Positions 28,301-37,800 of a DNA stretch of 64,000 nucleotides are shown here, in pieces. A program made the position numbers and the translations under genes. Every line of letters starts with the position of its first letter. Position 1 is the stretch's first letter. The DNA comes from HXMU1420-13 sp965229525 (GTDB lineage: Bacteria > Bacteroidota > Rhodothermia > Balneolales > Balneolaceae): contig OZ245886.1 of NCBI GenBank assembly GCA_965229525.1, forward strand, positions 3,575,230-3,639,229. Direction: 5' to 3'. The notes below the pieces were generated by a model. It was not told the origin of the DNA, did not search any database, and saw only the letters and a program-made list of their open reading frames with translations.

Positions 28301-31300
28301 AGTAGAACTTTAGCTGTTAAATCATCGAAGAATTCTGCTTCGTTTCTAGATAATGCATCTTTTTCAGGAGCAGACCCTGCAGCGAAACTAGTTTTTGAAT
28401 CTACAAATTGTGAAAATTCAAGATCATAGTAGAAAAGAGCTTGACCTACATCGTAAAACATATCTGAGTTACCGAAGTTTGTCACAGTAAATGATGCACT
28501 CAATTCTTCACCGTATGGTACTGCACCAAGGTCTGCATAGTCAGGTGAGATACCTACAAAACCGAAGCCTTGTTCGTGCCCTATTAATGCCAATGACGCT
28601 GTACCTGCATCGGTAGCCACTTCTAAAGTAGCGGTTAGATCACCAACTAAACCGGCATTATCGAATCCTACAAGAATACCAAAAGCTTCACCCGGCGCTA
28701 ATGTTGGGGTGTCGTCGGTAATAACATAGAAATTATCAGCATCTGGACCAGTTATTGAGTAGCCCGTGATTGATAGGTCTGCATCAGAAGTATTAACAAT
28801 ACCTGAGGTTTCTAGTGCATCTCCATCTACAAAAGTTCTATGGAATTGATTTGTATTTCCACCTGCAAAAGGAGCACCTGCACCAAGCATTGTTGGGTCG
28901 AGAGCGCCAAGCGCGTTAACACGACCACCGGCACCAGTTTCACCATCAAGATTAGGAACGTCTTCGTTACCAGCAAGAACTCGAGTCATTAAGTCGAATC
29001 CATCCTCATCTGGGTATAAGGCTTTAGCAAGCGCTATTATACCAGAAACATGTGGAGACGCCATTGAAGTACCACCTAAGTAGCCATACTCAACACCAGT
29101 TGTACTTGGGGGCAAAGTAGAAAGGATACTTGAACCGGGAGCAGCTACATCAACAGTGAATTCACCAAAATCAGAGAATCCAGACAGGTTGTCTGCATCA
29201 TCAGTACTTGCAACAGTTATAATGTTTGGAGACTGTATGTTATTTGGATATGAATAAAATGGTAGTTCATCACGATTTGATGAGCTATTACCAGCTGATA
29301 CTATCCAAAGTGCTGCATGTTCTGCATGATCGAGAGCATAGTCTGTCATTACAGTTACAAACTGTTGGTCAGATTCGAGGTCTAGGTAACCTCCACCACC
29401 CCAAGATTGGTTGATACCCGTAATTGGCACACCTTGGTCAAGTAGGTTGCTGATATATTGGTAACCACCCATGATGGCAATCGCATCGGTACCACCGAAT
29501 TCGTCGAAAATCATCACGTTTATGATACTAACATCTTGTGATACACCAGATACACCAATTCCGTTGTCACCTTGTGCACCAAGGATACCTGCAACGTGTG
29601 TTCCGTGGAACGAACCTGGGTTTAAGAATGAATTATCATTATACACTGAACTCCATCCCCAGAAATCATCTGGATAACCGTTTCCGTCATCATCAATTCC
29701 ATTCCAGTCAGCATCAGTAATGACACCATCACCATCGATATCTTCACCAGGGTTTACCCATCTGTTTGGATATAGATCAGGGTGAGAGAAGTCAACACCA
29801 TCATCATAAACAACCATTACAACATCATCTGAACCTGTCTCATATTCCCAAGCTGCGAATGCGTCAACATCGGCACCTTCTACAGAATATCCAGGGTTGA
29901 ATGATCCATCGTTATTAAGACCATACTGCAATGATAGTAGTGGATCAGAAGTAGCTGAACCATCATCCCAGAACAGTAAGTTGTCGATATGTAGAGTTGA
30001 TTCATTAACAGGAGCAGCACTGAAAATAATTTGGGCAATATTTTCATCTCCTTGTAATCCTTCAAATAAGTATAGAGGAAGGTTTGCAGTTAACCACTGG
30101 CTCTTTGGGTAATCTTCAAAAGCTATTTCATGCTCTGAGTCGTCTCCACCGCCAAAGGCTCCATCTGCCCCAAAATCAACTAATTTAATTCTCATTATGT
30201 CAGTGTTTGGAGTCCAAACATTGAAGTAAACATGAGTCATACCAGAAATATCAAGCGGACTTGAAGTCATTTCAATTCCAACAAAATCTAACGAATCGTA
30301 CGTGATAAATTTATTCATATCAACACTATCGATAGAGAACTTAGTAAATTCAGATGACCAAGGTGTTCTGTAAGTATCAACAGCTACATCTTCATAGTCG
30401 TCAGAATATACTGATAGAACCAAAGAATCAGGTAATGCTGGTGCATGTACCGCCATTGCAGGAGAGTTTGCTTGTCTTAAAGATACGTTATCAATAAACA
30501 TTGAAGCGTCAGATAAGCCACCTTCAAAACCTAGCTTCATACCAGTAGTGGTATTATCCCATTTCTCTGCAAGGTTAAAGAGGATTGTATAATTGGTTGT
30601 ATCACGATCGATTGTAACTAATTCACTTAGTACTGTTGTGAAATCGCCACCATTTTGACCCAAAACTACATTAATGTCTTTAAATGCTGAGTCTGTGAAT
30701 GCATCAAATGACAATTCATAGCGACCACCAACATTTAGTAAATCAATCTGAGCGTCAGAGAGAAATTGATTTAGCTGAATATACCAAACAGTGCCATCCA
30801 AACCGCCAGCTATACTATCTACTTGAGCGATACCATTTTCAACAGCAAAATCAGCTGAAACACCAACAAAATCTGCTACATATGTTTGCCAATCGGTTAA
30901 ATCACCTGTGCCGAAATCTCCATTAACAACAATCTCGTCTCCATACATGGTTTCTAAACCTGGGAAAAGATTTTCACCATTTGATGTTAGAGTTAGTTGG
31001 TCGGAAAAATCAATTGCTGTTACTTCTAAATCGTCTCTATAAAAGACATAATTAGGGAATGCGCGTACACCAGGAATACGATTTAACTGGCTTAATACCG
31101 CACCCATGTCACCATTGATTAACCACTCTTCTACACTACCATCTAAAGTTCTTCCAATAGAAGCATTAAATTGAGTGCGAACGTCCGCGGCTAATGTTTT
31201 TGGTGATACAGCCTTACCTTTGGCCGTTATCATGGTATCGTCGAACTTAACCACGATACTGTTTTCTTTAACGAGATTATCGTTAAAAGTGGTTGTTTTG

Positions 31301-31380
31301 ATCTGAGCCTGCAAACCCGAGCTAACTGCTATAAATAGCGCAAGCAACATATACAGACCTCTAATCGATCTAGTTATCAT
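25312..31380 (-). CDS. Giant secreted subtilisin-like serine protease with type IX sorting domain
   Basis: A 2022-residue exported peptidase S8. A signal peptide (to about residue 26, ending SGLQAQ) is followed by a propeptide-like part (about 38-115). Two carbohydrate-binding-like beta-sandwich modules come next (about 145-305, VVNGDFGTGDLTDW; and about 320-470). Only then does the catalytic domain begin: Asp526 in VYDDGVDFSHPDL, His592 in HGTHVAG, oxyanion Asn698 in SAGNSS and Ser772 in GGTSMASPHVSG. Later domains include further sandwich modules, a cadherin/VCBS-like part, a PKD domain (FAWDFGDGSSSTEAEP) and the sorting domain (IQQNYPNPFNPSTNINYSL ... KKMMLIK). It may degrade protein outside the cell. 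A hairpin lies in its leader and a strong terminator follows. Confidence 0.9.
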   Translation of the reverse strand: MITRSIRGLYMLLALFIAVSSGLQAQIKTTTFNDNLVKENSIVVKFDDTMITAKGKAVSPKTLAADVRTQFNASIGRTLDGSVEEWLINGDMGAVLSQLNRIPGVRAFPNYVFYRDDLEVTAIDFSDQLTLTSNGENLFPGLETMYGDEIVVNGDFGTGDLTDWQTYVADFVGVSADFAVENGIAQVDSIAGGLDGTVWYIQLNQFLSDAQIDLLNVGGRYELSFDAFTDSAFKDINVVLGQNGGDFTTVLSELVTIDRDTTNYTILFNLAEKWDNTTTGMKLGFEGGLSDASMFIDNVSLRQANSPAMAVHAPALPDSLVLSVYSDDYEDVAVDTYRTPWSSEFTKFSIDSVDMNKFITYDSLDFVGIEMTSSPLDISGMTHVYFNVWTPNTDIMRIKLVDFGADGAFGGGDDSEHEIAFEDYPKSQWLTANLPLYLFEGLQGDENIAQIIFSAAPVNESTLHIDNLLFWDDGSATSDPLLSLQYGLNNDGSFNPGYSVEGADVDAFAAWEYETGSDDVVMVVYDDGVDFSHPDLYPNRWVNPGEDIDGDGVITDADWNGIDDDGNGYPDDFWGWSSVYNDNSFLNPGSFHGTHVAGILGAQGDNGIGVSGVSQDVSIINVMIFDEFGGTDAIAIMGGYQYISNLLDQGVPITGINQSWGGGGYLDLESDQQFVTVMTDYALDHAEHAALWIVSAGNSSSNRDELPFYSYPNNIQSPNIITVASTDDADNLSGFSDFGEFTVDVAAPGSSILSTLPPSTTGVEYGYLGGTSMASPHVSGIIALAKALYPDEDGFDLMTRVLAGNEDVPNLDGETGAGGRVNALGALDPTMLGAGAPFAGGNTNQFHRTFVDGDALETSGIVNTSDADLSITGYSITGPDADNFYVITDDTPTLAPGEAFGILVGFDNAGLVGDLTATLEVATDAGTASLALIGHEQGFGFVGISPDYADLGAVPYGEELSASFTVTNFGNSDMFYDVGQALFYYDLEFSQFVDSKTSFAAGSAPEKDALSRNEAEFFDDLTAKVLLERGDRKLPVVEYIPGSHPQSELAGAEEVWFDDLNDAEETLANWDLLSFGDAEDYWNLYNISDVEGDTNNVFLFGDFEFGYENNAVPVAIPPAFDFSALEQGRGPAYLVFDVETELEFGWDDFYVNVISNGSRLATIVGTFNGSIINFGGYYTVVVDISQFAGLDNVEFWFIANSDASFAAGFGALFDNVSVIVDDLPFFTSINGGELAPGESEGVEVIVRTELLPPGDWVLFTDVFANGFISYYGNGGDYAGHVTEFSARNVALDINPEVDWIGEASTEEATNFSFDATNVGTVGVDVMTDVFIAYNQPVDFFGDELLAGKDAALARFEESDKGDGPGVSLVEHRELIMNNIDKRSGVTGTANGTGEKPRMTPSRESIDLYFEDFEGFGDVDFYDVWTIFDQSYGLGHVFDVQNWASEDNPDHFLNVGGISENGWYILNDTYTLAFSPSFDLSSVPVSDATIFELTYSFLLEPGYDVGSVWVGVNSEFGTDLFYLGSSEDIFFNNGSLYRTGFDISFFNGNDDVFLAFLVETDQSVQSGWAGFDDLDVYTSEKLAYIEPAETMIDSGATQTFDVTVNTPWLAPGSYVAISVLDYYGGGEDFFVARTAEQFTYFDIPNMAPVANDDWIASITDTVIPLDWIVGTMLSNDFDPEGSWLYLYDWEEPLYGDIRYTFDGPMYVAPEEGGKTDMFRYIVTDGQLMDTATVYIEIGDNPHFPTGADKQYVLLEDESLSMSTIGMASGVGFWENVGVWAAPHSDDVSIVHDTEGHSITIAGAANAFGMFEATFYVGTFDEEGNASAWDSTEVSIVITPVNDAPVAAFTSNVDGSLVSFANQSNDAIDMSDGGIASFAWDFGDGSSSTEAEPTYDYGATGDFTVRLTVTDIGGLSTTIEETVTIVSVSNEVEGALPTEFAIQQNYPNPFNPSTNINYSLPEASSVTIVVYDLLGQKVAELVNTEKAAGYHTVAFDASALSSGVYIYQIKAGAFTQTKKMMLIK

Positions 31381-31419
31381 AGAACCCTCTGATAAGCTTA
31401 GTTATTGTTTTTTTTCTGC

Positions 31420-31443
31420 GCCTCATTTCCCCCGAAATGAGGC
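31420..31443 (-). promoter_or_regulatory. Leader hairpin upstream of the subtilase gene
   Basis: A perfect 9-bp stem (GCCTCATTT with AAATGAGGC) encloses a 6-base G-rich loop, 40 bases before the ATG at 31380. On the minus strand it is followed by A residues, not T, so it is not a terminator in that direction; an mRNA-stability or translation-control hairpin is possible. Confidence 0.45.
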
Positions 31444-31572
31444 ATTGTGAGTGAAGAGATGAAGTAAGTGAAAATAACTGATAAATGCACCCAGAAAATT
31501 ACAATTGGTTACAATAGTAGTGATATGATACAGCAACCTATTTTATAGCAACAAGTTATCGTAACAAAAAAG

Positions 31573-31584
31573 AAAAGCGCTTTT
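31573..31584. promoter_or_regulatory. 12-bp palindrome AAAAGCGCTTTT upstream of the subtilase gene
   Basis: A perfect palindrome with the same AAGCGCTT core as those before fbp (9328-9335) and the DUF11 operon (54960-54971). It lies 193 bases upstream of the subtilase start and just after the LPP20-like gene. LacI-type regulators bind sites with such a centre; this is inference. Confidence 0.4.
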
Positions 31585-31589
31585 AAATA

Positions 31590-32117
31590 TTAATTAAATA
31601 CCGATTGAAAATTCGGATTTTCCGAATACGCTGCCCAGTATCTTGGGTGCCCATTAAAGCCAAATTCTAATTGAGTAATGAGCATTTCTCTGGATATTTC
31701 AACTTTTGCAAATGCCCTATAATTTCCCCCTTCGCCAATAGCAGTATGCGCAATTAATTCCGCCTTTTTAATTGCATCTGCATGTGCATTTCTGAGTATT
31801 AAAATAAAATCGGTATTTCCCGCTGACGTTACATCATTAGCAACCAATTGATTTCTTACATCTTCTGCCATTTTTCCTATGGCTAAATCAAGGTGCTTTT
31901 TTGCGTCTTCTGTCGCTCTTGTGATAGCAACACTAGAATCTGATGCTATGGCTAGTCCATAACCTGAGAAATTGGTTGAATCAGAACTAAAACCATTTGC
32001 TGAATACCAGGATGGATAAATCCCACCACTTGTATTCTCCACTATCTCTTCAGTAGTAGAGCATGAGAAAATTAAAAAAGAATAGAATAGGATTAGAAGT
32101 GTGTGGCGAAATTTCAT
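31590..32117 (-). CDS. LPP20-like lipoprotein
   Basis: A 175-residue lipoprotein; the lipobox IFSC puts the acylated Cys at about residue 19. The domain YPSWYSANGF ... NFSGYGLAIASDSSVAITRATEDAKKHLDLAIG resembles the LPP20 family, in which a short Trp-Tyr segment and an alanine-rich helix are typical. Family members are outer-membrane lipoproteins with roles in envelope or flagellar integrity in some species; the role here is unknown. The ATG directly follows the stop of the HtrA gene with no gap, which indicates cotranscription and translational coupling. Confidence 0.65.
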   Translation of the reverse strand: MKFRHTLLILFYSFLIFSCSTTEEIVENTSGGIYPSWYSANGFSSDSTNFSGYGLAIASDSSVAITRATEDAKKHLDLAIGKMAEDVRNQLVANDVTSAGNTDFILILRNAHADAIKKAELIAHTAIGEGGNYRAFAKVEISREMLITQLEFGFNGHPRYWAAYSENPNFQSVFN

Positions 32118-33641
32118 TTAATTGCGTTCTAATTCGATGAACCCAATTGCATTTTCTTCGTTTTCAACCTTGAGTGACACCGATCCGTTTTCATTAATTT
32201 GTTCGGTGATAAGGTCTTTTAAAGTTTCGATATCTTCAACTGTTTCTTCATCAACTGATAATATTTTTTGACCTTCACGTAACCCTCTGTTCCATGCTTC
32301 TGAATATTTATAGACATGAGATACAAGCAAGTCGAACGTAAGACTATTTTCAGGTTTTGCTAATGCCATTATTCTAAAACCCAGGTCAAACTCATGAAAA
32401 TCAACCCCGTAGTTATCGCCTTCTGGTTCGGTATCTCTTAAGATTGGCTCTTCATCAAAGGCTAATTCCTCAACTGGTTCAGGTTGTAGCATCATTAATT
32501 CAACTGATTTCTCGATCTCGTTACCACGACGCCATATAGACAAGTCTACCAATTCACCAGGGCGCATAACTGCTACTTTTTCCTGAAGTTCATTCGATTC
32601 ATTTACAGTTTGTCCATTAACTCGAAGTATTACATCGCCAGCTTGAATTCCTGAGCGGTCGGCAGCACCGTTCTCAGTAACTCCTAAAATCTCTACACCA
32701 CGTACAATTTCCATTCCAATTTGTTGGGCACGATCGAAATCAACAGCTGCTATATTTACGCCTAAAAGTGCTCGTCTTACTTCACCGAATTGAATAATGT
32801 CGGTAGCTACTTTTAAAGCAAGATTACTGGGAACAGCGAACCCATATCCTTGATATGACCCACTTTGTGATGCAATTGCGGTATTGATTCCAATCAATTC
32901 GCCAGCAGTATTTACTAAAGCCCCACCACTGTTTCCTTTGTTGATTGCAGCATCCGTTTGAATAAAACTTTCAATTCTTAATCGATCGTTAATAATTTGA
33001 ACATCTCTACTAAGCGCGCTTACAATACCAGCAGTAACCGTAGAACGTAGTCTGAATGGATTACCAATTGCCAGTACCCATTCACCCACATCTACAGTCT
33101 CTGAATTACCAACGATAACTGAAGGAAGATTTTTGGCATTAATTTTAATTACTGCCAGATCAGTACTTGGATCCTGACCTACTAATTGTGCAGGATATTC
33201 TCTTTTATCGTTTAAGATAACATTCAAACCATTTCTAACAGCACCTTCAATTACATGATAGTTAGTAAGGATATAGCCATCACCTGTAATTATAACACCA
33301 GAACCAACTGTTCGCGCTCTTTGTGGTACCAATCTATCCCATAATTCATCACTAAAATTATGTGTTTCATCATCGGGTGTGCTAACCGGAATAATGGTCT
33401 CAATGTATACTACCGTAGGTGTCACTTCCTCCGCGATTCTTTTAAAGACAAATCGTGCATCAATTTCTGCCAGATCATCATCGCTGAATAAGGGAGTATC
33501 TGTTCTCTTAACTTCTGTAATATTTACTTCACTTAATGGTGCGAATTCCGGGCTAATACTATAAAGTGCAATAATGGTACCTATAGATACACCTATTAAT
33601 ATTAGTAGAAGGGCTGTTAAATATAGTTCTCTTTTTCTCAT
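32118..33641 (-). CDS. HtrA/DegP-like membrane-anchored serine protease
   Basis: A 507-residue periplasmic protease with an N-terminal membrane anchor (about 8-30). The trypsin-like domain has the triad His129 (LTNYHVIEGA), Asp161 (DPSTDLAVI) and Ser238 (AINKGNSGGAL). A PDZ domain follows (about 290-375, NGAADRSGIQAGDVILRVNG) and then a second, more divergent PDZ-like domain (about 415-500, WNRGLREGQKILSVDEE). HtrA proteases degrade or refold damaged envelope proteins; a surface-protein-rich neighbourhood fits such a quality-control role. It overlaps recO by 4 bases and is followed directly by the LPP20-like gene. Confidence 0.93.
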   Translation of the reverse strand: MRKRELYLTALLLILIGVSIGTIIALYSISPEFAPLSEVNITEVKRTDTPLFSDDDLAEIDARFVFKRIAEEVTPTVVYIETIIPVSTPDDETHNFSDELWDRLVPQRARTVGSGVIITGDGYILTNYHVIEGAVRNGLNVILNDKREYPAQLVGQDPSTDLAVIKINAKNLPSVIVGNSETVDVGEWVLAIGNPFRLRSTVTAGIVSALSRDVQIINDRLRIESFIQTDAAINKGNSGGALVNTAGELIGINTAIASQSGSYQGYGFAVPSNLALKVATDIIQFGEVRRALLGVNIAAVDFDRAQQIGMEIVRGVEILGVTENGAADRSGIQAGDVILRVNGQTVNESNELQEKVAVMRPGELVDLSIWRRGNEIEKSVELMMLQPEPVEELAFDEEPILRDTEPEGDNYGVDFHEFDLGFRIMALAKPENSLTFDLLVSHVYKYSEAWNRGLREGQKILSVDEETVEDIETLKDLITEQINENGSVSLKVENEENAIGFIELERN

Positions 33642-34378
33642 TGATAATCCTTTAGCATCTGATCGAAAATAGAATCAGATTTTCTGTCCTGATAACCTTC
33701 AATATGGTATTTAAAGTAAACATCTAAATGATGTATTAATTGCTTTAGTTCCCCACCTGCCAGACCCAATTTAAAGACTTTATCGCTTCTTGATGTCAAT
33801 GCCTGCTTTAGAAACTGAGTTTGTAAGACGGTTAATTTATATGAAAGTTCCGATTGTAAACGTGTTGTTATTATACCGTGGGTAACATCAAAGTAACTTT
33901 CATTTAACGTATCGTCCGAATCAAAGGCAAGATTAAATCCAATTAATTCTGCACATCGAAGCTGAACATAACAAAAAATGGATGGATTAATAGGACTATA
34001 GTGAGATAACCATTCCAAAAAATTAACCAGGAAGGTGAATATCTTATCATTTTCTTCGTGTTCGTGAACCAGCTGATTTATGAGTTCAAGAGAACCAAAA
34101 AGAATAGAAGCCCTTTCAAAATCCTGCCTAAAACTCAGACTACTAAACTTAATAGAGGCTTCGGTTAAACTTTGTATGCTTCTAGTTGGTTTATAGTAAT
34201 AGACAACATCTAAAATGTGGCCAATCTCTATTAGTCCAGACAACTTGCTTTTAGGCCTTTTAGCTCCTCTCGCAATAATTGCGATTTTGCCATGTGCTTT
34301 TGATAGAACCGTGATGATTTTACTCGATTCCTGATAATCAACACTTTTAAGAATAACGGCAGTTGTATGAGTGATCAT
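33638..34378 (-). CDS. recO: DNA repair protein RecO
   Basis: A 246-residue RecO. The N-terminal OB-fold has the family pattern (TTAVILKSVDYQESSKIITVLSKAHGKIAIIARGAKRPKS, shown in part) and is followed by the helical C-domain. No zinc-binding cysteine cluster is seen, as in several other RecO proteins. RecO works with RecR to load RecA on SSB-coated single-stranded DNA. The ATG at 34378 lies 48 bases after the response regulator and the stop overlaps the HtrA start by 4 bases. Confidence 0.9.
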   Translation of the reverse strand: MITHTTAVILKSVDYQESSKIITVLSKAHGKIAIIARGAKRPKSKLSGLIEIGHILDVVYYYKPTRSIQSLTEASIKFSSLSFRQDFERASILFGSLELINQLVHEHEENDKIFTFLVNFLEWLSHYSPINPSIFCYVQLRCAELIGFNLAFDSDDTLNESYFDVTHGIITTRLQSELSYKLTVLQTQFLKQALTSRSDKVFKLGLAGGELKQLIHHLDVYFKYHIEGYQDRKSDSIFDQMLKDYQ

Positions 34379-34426
34379 TGCACAACATAAAATGCTGAAA
34401 AACTAAATGAAAGAGGATAATCCAGG

Positions 34427-34822
34427 TTATGCTACTTCACTTAAAACTAAATCAATAGTGTCCGCTAGTGCATCCGGTTCAATTGGCTTGCCTAACATTC
34501 GGCTTGCCCCTAATTTGGTAGCTCTACTAACGTACTCTTTTGAAGTATTTGAAGAAAGGTAAACAAATGGAATTTTTACTCTGCCATATTTTTCAATAAC
34601 ATAATTATGAAGTTCAAACCCATCCATACATGGCATAGTAATGTCGGAAAGAATTAAGTTCGGCTGAATGTGTTGTAACATATCAACTACTTTACGACCG
34701 TGCTCAAACATCATTACTAAAAAACCACGTTTCTCTAAAACCTTACCCAATAAAATTCTATACGCCTCATTATCTTCAACGATAAAAACCAACGGCCTAT
34801 CCTTTTTAATTGCTTTAGTCAT
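34427..34822 (-). CDS. Single-domain CheY-like response regulator
   Basis: A 131-residue receiver domain with no output domain. The acidic pocket (VEDN, Asp17), phospho-acceptor Asp60 (LILSDITMP), Ser90 (VYLSSNTS) and Lys112 (GKPIEP) are all present, so phosphorylation is expected. It begins only 4 bases after the stop of the 3131-residue DUF11 gene and is read in the same direction, so it is probably the last gene of that operon. No histidine kinase is in the window. Target unknown; a link to surface assembly or motility is inference. Confidence 0.88.
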   Translation of the reverse strand: MTKAIKKDRPLVFIVEDNEAYRILLGKVLEKRGFLVMMFEHGRKVVDMLQHIQPNLILSDITMPCMDGFELHNYVIEKYGRVKIPFVYLSSNTSKEYVSRATKLGASRMLGKPIEPDALADTIDLVLSEVA

Positions 34823-34826
34823 TTTG

Positions 34827-37800
34827 CTAATTATCTATTAAAACCTTGTAACTTACTGTTCCAGTTTCACCTGGTTGAAGAACACCGGTAAATGTCCACT
34901 TTATGGTACCTCTTGTTCCAATAGTTGGCGTTGTAATTGAACAATTGGTAAAACCAGCCGGCAATGTCCCGCATTGACTTGATTGATACGTTGTAAATAC
35001 AGGGACTTCATCTATCACCTCTACTTGTGAGATTGGCTCATCCCCAAGATTTTCATACGTAATTGAATACATCAAAGTATCCCCCGGAAGTGCCTGTGCT
35101 TTGTCCACTGCTTTTACAATGACGAACCCACCATCTGCTGTACTTACTGAGATAATGTCGGTTCTAGTTAAAACCTGCTGAATGTTTGTTGGGCTATTAG
35201 AGTAATCGAAAGTTGCGGTAACTGTTGTTGTACTTGTTGCACCATCGTTTACCCCGTTTGGAACTGTAACCCTAAGAACAAGACAGATGTCCTGACCGGA
35301 TGTTACATTAAGAGTTGTTAATGGTGTTAGGATTGGTTCACCAGAATCTGCGTCTCCATCACAGTTTAAATCGTTTGATAAAACTGTTGGATAATTGATA
35401 TTTGGAGTGTTTACAGAAGATGTTGTAAATGTTACCGTTCCTGCAGTTTTAGCAGTAAATAAATGGGTGAATGTCGCTACTGCACCAGGTTGGGTTGTTT
35501 GCGAACCATCTGTGAGCAATATCGAGACGGCAACATCGGCAAAATCTACATCTTGATATTCTATACCAACTGTATTCGTAAAAACAGTAGCATCTGTTGC
35601 TATTGTATACGTACCAGCTGTTGTACCGGCGTCGCCACCCGTTGATAAATAAACGGATCCATTTGTCTCTACAATTTTGACAGTTCCACCTGTACCTACT
35701 ACCGATTTTGGTACAAATAAAGCATAGGATCCATCCGCTGCTGAGGTAGTTTGTTCAATTAATACATCGTTACCGTCGAAAGCCTGTACCAATTGAGTTG
35801 AAATTCCAACTTCACCACCATTTTGGATACCATCATTAGCCGTTCCACTGCTAGCTCCATCGTCGTTAAAAACTGTACCTGTAATTTTAGAACCTTCAAA
35901 ATCTCCAAAATCTTGAATTGCCGGAAGGTTGTTAACAGTGACCGTTCTAAGATTTGGTGTAGTTGATATATAATCAACGGGATCATTTTCTGCAGGTGTA
36001 CAAACATCAGGTGTGGGTACACTTTGTCCAAATGACTCTATTAGATCATAGGTACCATTTAAAACGTTATTAAAAACGTAAAGTCCATTAGCATCTGTTA
36101 ACACGCTCTTACAGTTATTTTCCTGTGTATTATATAGTGTAATGGTAACATTTGGCAGCCCGGGTTCACCACCATCTTTAATCTGATTATGGTTTAAATC
36201 ATGATATACTGTACCACTTACTGTAACCCCAGTCGGAATTACCCGAGAATTTGCACCAAATTCTGAGGTATTGTTTACTGAACTTATTGCTATTGCAGTT
36301 ATTCTATCATTAAAAGCGAGACTTACATTTCCCGGAACCGGAATATTAGCACTGAATTGACCATTTGGGTTAGTAGTAATAACACCAATCAAATCTCGAC
36401 CTTCGCCATGCGCCCGAACTAACGTGCCGCCCACTTCAACAAGTCCATCGCTGTCACCATCATTATCTGCCTTATAAACCTGTATTGTAAAAGTTCCGGT
36501 TAGTTTTGTTGTGGTTGTACCCACATACCCCTCAACATACAATACGCCGTTTTCTAGTGTAGACAATGTAAATACGGGGTAATCAATTCCACGGTTTGGT
36601 GTTTGTGTTGCTGCTACTAATGCGCCATCATTTGGACTAACACCATCAGCTTCTCCAGTACCTCCTGTTACGTGATCTATGGATATACCATAATTATCAT
36701 AAAAACTATTACGTCCAATACGGACACCCTGTTGAGGTGCATTTGACGGAGATGCCAATTTAACTCCAGCACCTAATTTTGGGCTACCTGATATATAATT
36801 AGTCCCATTTTGATAGATAATGTTGAAATCAATTACCGTTGAACTAACTCCATTTAATGTAGAAACACCAGTAACATTATTATTATAGATTGAGTTGTTA
36901 CGGATGGTATTATTTGAAGAGGTGCCTGTTTGTGATCCTATTTGAATTCCATTACCGCCATTAATCGTAGAACTAGAACCATTCCCATTTTCATGAATAC
37001 GATTTTGTTGGATGGTCCACGATCCAATTCCTTCAATTCCATTGGCGTCGTTACTTGATTGACCTGTACGATAGATTTCATTTTTAAAGACATTAATCAC
37101 AGATTGTTGATTAATGGATTTAATGCCGGAACCATTTGTAAATGCAATAAAACTTTCTTGAATAAGTGGATTAACCGAAGTAGCACCATTAAAGTCTATA
37201 CCAATATCTAACCTATTCGAGGCTGTAGGATCTGTTCCATCGGCTCTTGCGCCTACTAGATTCTTTTCCAATAATCCATTGTTACCAGCTTGAACTCTTA
37301 TTCCAGTACTGTTATTAAAAAGGGCAATATTCCTGATTGTATAAGCGCCAGTAGAATTAACCAACAGTGCGTTTGAGCCTACATCACCCAAATTAATTTC
37401 AAATTCTGGTTTATTAGTTGTGGATCCAGTCAGATTATCTACCCCAACTGTACCCCCAATTCCAATTAACCCGGGGTTATCATTCCTTGTGGTTTTTGGA
37501 GCGCTATTTAGATAAGCAATCCCTGAAATTGTAGTTAAAGCGTCCACGATTGGTGGTAATTCTGAGGTCAAAGTCGTGGTCCACCAATTCCCTCCCCCTC
37601 CAGACGAATTTGTTGGCACAGATGGAACAAACCGCATAGAATTTGCACCTGTAATTTCATTCGCATTTGTAATGAATTGTCGCAACGAACCCTGAATACT
37701 TCTATTGGCACTACCATCATCGTCGCCATCGTCTGTATTTGTAACAACATTAAAGCTAAAACCAAAATTGACATCAACAACTCCACTTCCAGCAATGGTT

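Noticed and set aside
17501..31544. Fourteen-base string CAGCAACCTATTTT before two secreted-protein genes (17501-17514 and 31531-31544)
   Set aside because: Several chance 14-base matches are expected in a window of this size, and position relative to the genes differs.
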